Assembly: GCA_026706425.1 (NCBI GenBank)
Contig: JAPOYW010000425.1
Span: forward strand, 1-11,155
DNA length: 11,155 nucleotides
From: Gammaproteobacteria bacterium
GTDB lineage: Bacteria > Pseudomonadota > Gammaproteobacteria > Pseudomonadales > Azotimanducaceae
Reading direction: 5' to 3'
The position numbers and the translations under genes are program-made. Positions 1 to 4,811 of the stretch are shown one piece after another. The notes beneath the pieces are model-generated. The model saw only the letters and a program-made list of their open reading frames with translations, had not been told where the DNA came from and did no database searches. Each line of letters begins with the position of its first letter. Position 1 is the first letter of the stretch.

Positions 1-993
1 CTATGCGCTGATCAGCGAGCGCGACTCGGCGACGATCTTGTCCGCGTTCGGCAGATAGGTTTGCTCGAGTACCGCGCTGAACGGCACCGGCGAGAAGGGC
101 GCGCCCACCCGAGAGACGGGTGCGTCGAGTTCGTCGAAAGCCAGTTCCTGGATCTGCGACGCGATCTCCCCGCCTAGTCCACCGAAACGGACGGCTTCAT
201 GGACGACGACGGCGCGATGGGTCTTCGCCACCGACTCGATGACGGCATCCATGTCAATCGGCTGCAGCGAGCGCAAGTCGATGACCTCGGCGTCGACACC
301 GTCCTGCGCCAGGGCATCGGCAGCGGAGAGCGACTCGCTCACCATCCGACTGTACGTGACGATGGTGAGATCCTCGCCCTCGCGGACCACGTTGGCCTCG
401 CCGATCGGGACTTCGTAGGACTCTTCCGGCACGGCGCCCCGATTGGCCAGCGACATCTTGTTCATCACCGTGAACACCGGATTGTCGTCCCGGGACGCCG
501 CGATCAGAAGACCCTTGGCGTCGTAGGGCGTGGATGGGGCGACCACCTTGAGTCCCGGCAGGTGGCAGAGCCACGCTTCGAGGCTCTGCGAATGTTGCGC
601 CGCTAGGTTTCTACCGCCCCCGGACATGGTCACCACGGTGACCGGCAGCTTGGCGGAACCGCCGAACATGTAGCGCATCTTGGCCATCTGGTTGGCGATC
701 TCGTCCATGCACTCGCCCATGAAGTCCATGAACATGATGTCGATGACGGGCCTCAAGCCGGTCGCGGCGGCACCGACGCCCAAACCGACGATGCCTTCCT
801 CGGAGATCGGCGTGTCGACCACGCGCTCCGGCCCGAACTCATCGAGGAGTCCCCGGTAGGAGCCGAACACGCCGCCCGCGCCGCCGACGTCCTCGCCGGC
901 GATGAAGGCGTTGTCCTGTTCGAGCAGTATCGTGCGGGCGCCCTCGATGATGGCGTCGACGTAGGTCAGTTCTCGTTGTTCGGCCTCGGCCAT
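1..993 (-). CDS. Thiamine-diphosphate-dependent dehydrogenase E1 beta subunit (pyruvate/acetoin dehydrogenase type)
   Basis: This 330-residue protein is the beta half of the heterotetrameric E1 of a 2-oxoacid or acetoin dehydrogenase complex. With the alpha subunit it decarboxylates the substrate on thiamine diphosphate and passes the acyl group to a lipoylated E2. The N-terminal half has the family's pyrimidine-binding segments: GEDVGGAGGVF near residues 33-43, TPISEEGIVG at 61-70 with the Glu expected to contact the cofactor, and DIMFMDFMGECMDEIANQ at 85-102. The C-terminal transketolase-type domain shows DLRSLQPID at 239-247 and VVVHEAVRFGGLGGEI at 262-277. The frame stays open for 94 more codons upstream, but that stretch reads antisense-like and overlaps the alpha gene. 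The ATG at 993 has AGGAG seven bases upstream and gives the usual length. It lies 17 bases after the alpha stop, so the two are cotranscribed. Sequence alone does not settle pyruvate versus acetoin or branched-chain substrate. Confidence 0.93.
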   Translation of the reverse strand: MAEAEQRELTYVDAIIEGARTILLEQDNAFIAGEDVGGAGGVFGSYRGLLDEFGPERVVDTPISEEGIVGLGVGAAATGLRPVIDIMFMDFMGECMDEIANQMAKMRYMFGGSAKLPVTVVTMSGGGRNLAAQHSQSLEAWLCHLPGLKVVAPSTPYDAKGLLIAASRDDNPVFTVMNKMSLANRGAVPEESYEVPIGEANVVREGEDLTIVTYSRMVSESLSAADALAQDGVDAEVIDLRSLQPIDMDAVIESVAKTHRAVVVHEAVRFGGLGGEIASQIQELAFDELDAPVSRVGAPFSPVPFSAVLEQTYLPNADKIVAESRSLISA

Positions 994-1010
994 GTTCTTT
1001 CTCCTAGGGA

Positions 1011-1979
1011 TCAGGCGTACACGTCGTCGAGCAGCGTGTCGGGGTCGGGAGTCGGACTCGCCTCCGCGAACTCGATGCCGGCGCTCACCTCGGCCAGCAC
1101 TTCCTCGTGGATGGCTACCGCGTCGTCCTTCGACAGCACCCCGAGTTCGGCCAGTCGCGCCTCGAATAGATGGATCGGATCGCGTTTCTGCCACTCCGCG
1201 AGTTCCTCGTCGGTGCGGTACGTGAGTCCCATGCCGCGTACCCCGACGTGGTCGAAGAAGCGGTAGGTCTTGCACTCCAGCAGCGTCGGTCCGTCGCCGG
1301 CCCTGGCGCGTTCAATGGCGGCATCCGCCGCCTCATAGACCGCCATCGCATCCATGCCGTCCACCACGACCCCCGGCATGCCGTAGCCGGACGCGCGGTC
1401 CGCAACGTCCACGATGGCCTGATGCTTGGCCTGCGGCGTGTACTCGCCGTAGCCGTTGTTCTCGCACACGAAGATCGCCGGCAGCTTGTAGAGCGCCGCC
1501 ATGTTCGCGGCCTCGTGGAACGAGCCCTCGTTGCTGGCCCCGTCGCCGAAGAACGTCACCGCCACCCGGTCGGTCTTGCGGTACTTGGTCGAAAACGCCG
1601 CTCCGACGGCGATCGGCGGCCCGGCCCCGACGATGCCGTTGGCACCGAGCATGCCGAGGTCCATGTTGGAGATGTGCATGCTGCCGCCCTTTCCCCGGCA
1701 GTAGCCCGTGGAGCGTCCGAACAACTCCGCGAACATGCGGTCGAACTCGCCGCCCTTGGCGATCAGATGGCCGTGTCCCCGATGCGTGCTGGTGATCCAG
1801 TCCTCGTTGGACAGGTGCACCATCACCCCGGCCGCCACGGCTTCCTCGCCGACGTATAGGTGCAGGGCGCCGGGGATCTTGCCCGCCTCGGCCATCCGCC
1901 CCGCCTCGGTCTCGAACGTCCGGATACGCACCATCCGTCGGTGGATGTCCAGTAGGACATCGTCGCTAGGTGTGCTCAC
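1011..1979 (-). CDS. Thiamine-diphosphate-dependent dehydrogenase E1 alpha subunit (pyruvate/acetoin dehydrogenase type)
   Basis: This 322-residue protein is the alpha subunit of the E1 component and binds the diphosphate and magnesium of thiamine diphosphate. The cofactor motif is complete: GDG at residues 145-147 and NN at 174-175, the GDG-x26-NN signature. THRGHGH at 65-71 and CRGKGGSMH at 94-102 are also typical of the family, as is the late YRTDEELAEWQKRDPI segment. The start is a GTG at 1979 with GGAGGGG eight bases upstream. Length and domain content are normal for bacterial alpha subunits. It is the first gene of a minus-strand pair, with the beta subunit 17 bases downstream, and it faces the PPOX-like gene across about 120 bases. 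The sequence resembles the acetoin dehydrogenase/PdhA branch (AcoA-like), but substrate preference is an inference. Confidence 0.93.
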   Translation of the reverse strand: MSTPSDDVLLDIHRRMVRIRTFETEAGRMAEAGKIPGALHLYVGEEAVAAGVMVHLSNEDWITSTHRGHGHLIAKGGEFDRMFAELFGRSTGYCRGKGGSMHISNMDLGMLGANGIVGAGPPIAVGAAFSTKYRKTDRVAVTFFGDGASNEGSFHEAANMAALYKLPAIFVCENNGYGEYTPQAKHQAIVDVADRASGYGMPGVVVDGMDAMAVYEAADAAIERARAGDGPTLLECKTYRFFDHVGVRGMGLTYRTDEELAEWQKRDPIHLFEARLAELGVLSKDDAVAIHEEVLAEVSAGIEFAEASPTPDPDTLLDDVYA

Positions 1980-2101
1980 TCGCGATTCCCCTCCGCCGCT
2001 TGTCGTTTCTTTTAAGTGTACGGCATGAACGCGCTGGCTGTTGCACGGTGCCTTTCCACTGTGCCACTTTGCGATGCACTAGGTGGTACAGGGAATGGGT
2101 T
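1980..2101. promoter_or_regulatory. Divergent intergenic region between E1 alpha and PPOX-like genes
   Basis: This is the only space that can hold promoters for the minus-strand E1 operon and the plus-strand PPOX-like gene. On the minus strand, TACACT at 2020-2015 resembles a -10 element, and the E1 alpha ribosome binding site GGAGGGG lies just before the GTG. No convincing -35 partner is visible. On the plus strand nothing matches a strong sigma-70 promoter, and the PPOX start is preceded only by the weak purine run GGGAATGGG. GTGCC occurs twice near 2050-2066. This is too little to call an operator. Confidence 0.35.
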
Positions 2102-2578
2102 ATGGACGAACCGGCCGTTAGCCGTGTCTACCTGTCAGCCGTCTACGGTGCCCCGCAGGACTCGCCCTTGCTCGAATGGTCCGGCGTGGTGAAACGTCTC
2201 ACCGAGGCGCTGCACTACTGGGTTTCAACGGCTGATTCGACCGGGGCACCCATCTCACGCCCGGTGGACGGCAGCTGGATCGAAGACGCGCTCTATTTCG
2301 GCGGGGATCCGAAGTCCCGTTGGCGTCGCAACCTCGCCGTCAATCCCAAGGCCACCGTCACCCTGGAGAACGCCGAAAACCCGGTCATCCTGGAAGGAAT
2401 CGTCGAGACCACCATGCCCGGCAAGGAGTTGGCCGGCTTGCTCGCCGAAAGCGCCCAAGCTAAGTACGGCTGGGGTTCCGTCGAGTGGTTCCAGCAGGAG
2501 ACCTGCGTATTCCGGCCGAGTCAGGCCATGACCTGGAGCGGCGTGTTCGAACACGCAACCAAGTTCACGTTCGGTTGA
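2102..2578 (+). CDS. PPOX-fold FMN-binding protein (pyridoxamine 5'-phosphate oxidase-like)
   Basis: This 158-residue protein resembles the split-barrel flavin reductases of the pyridoxamine-phosphate-oxidase superfamily, which bind FMN or F420 as dimers and reduce varied small molecules. The recognisable core is an alpha helix followed by YWVSTADSTGAPISRPVDG, then the strand ALYFGGDPKSRWRRNLAVNP and TVTLEN, which match the usual 'G.p...pv.....g..l.f.t...s.k..nl..np.v.l' pattern. WSGVFEHATKFTF closes the barrel. The frame stays open upstream to 1970, but that stretch overlaps the E1 alpha gene antisense and carries no family sequence. The ATG at 2102 gives a normal length, although its ribosome binding site is weak. 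The cofactor and substrate cannot be told from sequence, and true PdxH activity is unlikely because the protein is too short and lacks the PdxH C-terminus. Confidence 0.8.
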   Translation: MDEPAVSRVYLSAVYGAPQDSPLLEWSGVVKRLTEALHYWVSTADSTGAPISRPVDGSWIEDALYFGGDPKSRWRRNLAVNPKATVTLENAENPVILEGIVETTMPGKELAGLLAESAQAKYGWGSVEWFQQETCVFRPSQAMTWSGVFEHATKFTFG

Positions 2579-2623
2579 CCGCGGCCACTATGCGTACTCG
2601 TGCTTGGGACTTGCCGCGGAACT

Positions 2624-2635
2624 GTAACGCGTTAC
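2624..2635. repeat. 12-bp perfect palindrome GTAACGCGTTAC
   Basis: GTAACGCGTTAC is a perfect 12-base palindrome in the gap between the PPOX-like gene and the Nmad2-like fragment, about 70 bases upstream of the latter's ATG. Its position would suit an operator for the accessory segment. No nearby regulator gene or convincing promoter boxes support this, so the role is inferred. Confidence 0.4.
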
Positions 2636-2704
2636 GATTGGCCTAGGCAACCAGGTTCCTCTAGCTTCCTCCTCGGATCTGACTGAATGTGACACACTCG
2701 CGAC

Positions 2705-2965
2705 ATGCGCTTGTTTAGCTACAAGATGACCAACGACTCCGGCTTTGCGCCGAACCCGTTTGGTTGTACGTTGACCCTCGCCACGTGCAAGCCACAGATT
2801 CGCCGGTACAAGAAAGAGGGTGATTGGATTGCCGGTTTCACCTCGGTGAAGCTCGCTGGCCACGAGGTGGGTTCGGAGCGATTGATCTATCTCATGCGCG
2901 TGGCCGAGAAGCTACCCATGTGGGAGTATTTTTGGGATTCGCGCTTCCGGGACAAGATTCCGCAC
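2705..2965 (+). pseudogene. Nmad2-type nucleotide-modification-associated domain, N-terminal fragment
   Basis: The first ~87 codons read as the start of an Nmad2-family protein. Nmad2 is a small domain of unknown biochemistry, named because it occurs with DNA base-modification genes. Visible family features are the opening MRLFSYKMTNDSGFAPNPFG, then TLATCKPQIRR (residues 20-30), GDWIAGF (39-45), RLIYLMRVAEKLP (59-71) and YFWDSRFRDKIP ending near residue 87. After that the frame becomes Cys/Ser/Gly-rich and runs to a stop at 3128-3130 without family sequence, because the downstream DNA encodes Nmad3 in another frame. Family members are normally longer, so this is a 3'-truncated gene. The ATG has no strong ribosome binding site, only a weak purine stretch. 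GC content looks lower than in the E1 genes, which is consistent with horizontal acquisition. Family assignment is from memory of the conserved pattern. Confidence 0.7.
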
Positions 2966-3540
2966 AAGGCCACCTCCGCAACCAGCGCGTACAGCCAGGC
3001 GACGTGTTTCTGTTCTTCGGTCTTTTTCGGCGGGTCGGGCGCACCGGGGGGCGCTGGCGCTTCGTCAGCCGCGCTCGAGCCAACCATGTGTTGTGGGGCT
3101 GGCTGCAAATCGGCGAAGTCCACGCAGTAGACGAGCTCCCGCCCGGTGCATTGGGTTGGGCTCGCTATCACCCTCACTTCCAGGGCAACCGCGACTCGAA
3201 CACGCTCTACATCGCTACCGATAGGCTGCGTCTGAACGGAAAGGACCTCTACACCCCCGGGGCTGGCGTTTTTGGACGCCTCGACGGTCGGCTGGTGCTG
3301 ACCGACCCGGATGTCGGATCGTTGACTCGATGGCGGCTCCCTGGGGCTTGCTTCCCCGATTCGGGGAAGCCGCCCCTGAGCTATCACGGCGATCCGGGGC
3401 GGTGGCAGCGGGGGGATGGCTTCTGCACCGTGCGAACCGTACCGCGTGGCCAGGAATTCGTCTTGGATACCGCCCGGTATCCGGGTGTGACGGATTGGCT
3501 CTCGGACATGCTTGCCAACCGATTGCTCCCGGGAGTCTAG
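2941..3540 (+). pseudogene. Nmad3-type nucleotide-modification-associated domain, C-terminal fragment
   Basis: From about 2941, in the -1 frame relative to the Nmad2 fragment, the sequence encodes roughly the last 200 residues of an Nmad3-family protein. Features typical of that family appear in order: GQDSAQGHLRNQ, PGDVFLFFGLFRRV, HVLWGWLQIGEV, ARYHPHFQGNRDSNTLYIA, PGAGVFGRL, WRLPGACFPDSGKPPLSYHG and RGQEFVLDTARYPG. The usual Nmad3 N-terminus (an 'RKGFDS' opening and an 'HLDPD' region) is absent. Its place is taken by the Nmad2 fragment in a different frame. The ATG at 2824 in this frame lies inside Nmad2-coding DNA and its translation looks like a shadow, so no genuine start is evident. The gene is therefore a 5'-truncated remnant or the second half of an out-of-frame chimera. 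Confidence 0.72.
3343..3376. repeat. Strong inverted repeat (hairpin) inside the Nmad3 fragment
   Basis: GCTTCCCCGA at 3350-3359 and TCGGGGAAGC at 3361-3370 are perfect 10-base complements around a single T. Outside them GGGGC (3343-3347) pairs with GCCCC (3372-3376) across a small TT/C bulge. No T-tract follows on either strand, so this is not a standard intrinsic terminator. It lies within coding-like sequence. Confidence 0.6.
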
Positions 3541-3674
3541 GGCGTTGATACGACCAGCTCACTTGGCGCAGCGCTCCGACGATGAGTCCCAACTCGCAGC
3601 ACGCGTCAGTTCTCTCGTGTATTCGCCGTTAGGCTGGTAGTCTCTTACGTCAATCCTGCTTGTACTGTTGCACA
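3541..3674. other. Intergenic gap without recognisable feature
   Basis: This 134-base gap separates the Nmad3 fragment from the membrane-anchored gene. I see no convincing sigma-70 promoter, terminator hairpin or small ORF. The downstream GTG at 3675 is not preceded by a clear Shine-Dalgarno sequence. Confidence 0.4.
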
Positions 3675-4207
3675 GTGGAACCCGCCACCACCCAATCCAT
3701 CTACTATCTCGTGGCTGGCGGGTGCGCTCTGCTTGCTGCGGTCATCATGTTGATCGTCCGCATCGAATCGCATGGCCGATGGAAGGGCGAGATGGAAGCT
3801 CACAAGGCGGAGATGACCGAGCACAAGGCAACAGTCGCGGAGTTCATGCAGGAGATCCGTGATCGGCTGTTAGAGGTTTTCGACCGCCTTCCCCCGGTTC
3901 CTGTGGCCGGGGGCAGTCCGCTTCGGCTCACCAAACTTGGCGAGACAATTGCGGAGGAACTTGACGCGTCCGAGTGGATCGCGAAGGTCGCCGCCGAAGT
4001 GCGTGGGGATGTGGAGGGAAAGCGGCCCTACGATCTGCAGGAGTTCTGCGGCGAGTACATCACGAGATGTTCAGACCCGATTACGAACAGGACGAGAAGA
4101 TCAAGGCGTGCGCCTACAATCACGGACTTACCGACAGCCAGGTGCTCGATGTCTTGGTGGTATTACTGCGGGACGAGTTGCTGTCGGCGACTGGTGAGGC
4201 GGAGTAG
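3675..4207 (+). pseudogene. Membrane-anchored protein of unknown function, interrupted by a one-base frameshift
   Basis: Starting at the GTG at 3675, the product has a single N-terminal transmembrane segment (about residues 9-30, IYYLVAGGCALLAAVIMLIV). A charged, probably coiled-coil stretch follows (31-70), then a small C-terminal domain beginning LPPVPVAGGSPLRLTKLGE and continuing to QEFCGEYI at 129. At 4061-4063 the conserved-looking reading jumps to the -1 frame: HEMFRPDYEQDEKIKACAYNHG, then a helix ending LRDELLSATGEAE and TAG at 4205-4207. Restoring one C between 4061 and 4062 would give an uninterrupted 177-residue protein reading YIHEMF. Without it, the original frame continues as low-quality sequence across the next gene. 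The corrected pattern (TM anchor, short coiled coil, 'pPVaGsSPLRLTelG' domain) resembles a conserved family of hypothetical proteins, and I know no function for it. A sequencing error or a programmed -1 shift are alternatives to real inactivation. Confidence 0.65.
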
Positions 4208-4476
4208 TGAGCACGTTCTATTGCTTTCAGGTGGTCGACGGGGACACGTTCGACGTGGGTCCCAACTGGCTGCATCGCGGCGTGCAAGGATCCCGCGTCC
4301 GGGTAGCCAATGTGAACGCGCCGGAATTGCACGAACACGGCGGGCAGGCCGCGAAGCAAAGGCTCATCAGTGCCGTGTTGGGCAAGTACGTGGTTCTTTA
4401 CGGGCAAGCCTTGAGTTACGGTCGATTGGTCGCCGATGTGACCGTAGAGGGCACGAACCTGAGAACCCTGCTATGA
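4207..4476 (+). CDS. Small SNase-fold (thermonuclease-like) protein with an altered catalytic residue
   Basis: This 89-residue protein has the OB-fold core of staphylococcal-nuclease-like proteins, calcium-dependent phosphodiesterases of DNA and RNA. FQVVDGDTFDV at residues 7-17 carries the Asp equivalent to SNase Asp21 (D13). VRVANVNAPE at 31-40 holds the equivalents of Arg35 (R32) and Glu43 (E40), and YGRLVADV at 71-78 holds the equivalent of Arg87 (R73). The position of metal-ligand Asp40 is Asn37. The length matches the short single-domain members of the family, so it looks complete, and no signal peptide is visible. The GTG start shares one base with the TAG of the preceding frameshifted gene, and the stop overlaps the next ATG as ATGA, so translation is probably coupled. 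Because of the Asp-to-Asn change, it may be a weak nuclease or a nucleic-acid-binding protein. Confidence 0.78.
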   Translation: MSTFYCFQVVDGDTFDVGPNWLHRGVQGSRVRVANVNAPELHEHGGQAAKQRLISAVLGKYVVLYGQALSYGRLVADVTVEGTNLRTLL

Positions 4477-4685
4477 GGTCCAATGGCCCGACTAGGCGAC
4501 CAACGCGACCGGCACCGACTAGGCCATGGGATCCTTTCAGGCCACAGATACGACCATCTCCGTTGCGTCCTCAGAGGCCGATGCCTCAGAAACCGATCTC
4601 CCCGCCGCCGGAGCAACCCGTACCCGTACGACCTCCACGACCTGACGGAACCATAGAAGAACTATCGTCAAGAGAATCGCGATGA
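4473..4685 (+). CDS. Proline/arginine-rich small protein, unknown function
   Basis: This 70-residue reading frame begins at an ATG that overlaps the SNase-like stop as ATGA and ends at the TGA at 4683-4685. It is dominated by Pro and Arg in irregular PRP/RPxP units, for example RRPTRPAPTRP and RPPRPDG, with an acidic end (IEELSSRESR). No transmembrane segment or known domain is seen, so it should be disordered and strongly basic. Such a peptide could bind nucleic acid or act as a tail-like linker, but this is inference. Real translation is supported by the overlap at each end and by the coherent composition. Against it is the absence of any recognised homolog. By chance it shares the frame of the unshifted upstream membrane-protein gene. 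Confidence 0.5.
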   Translation: MRSNGPTRRPTRPAPTRPWDPFRPQIRPSPLRPQRPMPQKPISPPPEQPVPVRPPRPDGTIEELSSRESR

Positions 4686-4744
4686 CCAATATTCAACACA
4701 TCGACGATAGAGACGTGGCGATCCATGTGTCGGGACGACAATAG
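4682..4744 (+). CDS. Possible 20-residue leader-like or remnant ORF
   Basis: An ATG at 4682 overlaps the TGA of the Pro/Arg-rich ORF as ATGA and opens a 20-codon frame (begins MTNIQHIDDRDVAIHV) ending at TAG 4742-4744. The start geometry continues the stop/start chain of the genes before it. The peptide has no recognisable feature. It may be the first codons of a gene whose remainder has been lost, a translated spacer peptide, or chance. Confidence 0.25.
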   Translation: MTNIQHIDDRDVAIHVSGRQ

Positions 4745-4811
4745 TTGGCGCCGTGACCATCATCCTCGACAATCACAAACTGAAGCGGCTGCTCGGTTCC
4801 ATGAGGGACAG

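Noticed and set aside
994..1275. 94-codon upstream extension of the E1 beta frame
   Set aside because: It overlaps the E1 alpha coding region, is Arg-rich shadow sequence, and the ATG at 993 has a good ribosome binding site and the family-typical start.
1170..1859. Plus-strand frame of 229 codons opposite E1 alpha
   Set aside because: It is the complement of a clear E1 alpha gene in GC-rich DNA; His/Arg-rich translation with no family pattern.
4074..4472. Continuation of the membrane-protein frame across the SNase-like gene as one 341-residue protein
   Set aside because: After the frameshift point the translation is Arg/Ser/Gly-rich shadow of the conserved second frame and of the SNase gene. 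Only the part from 4473 looks independently meaningful.
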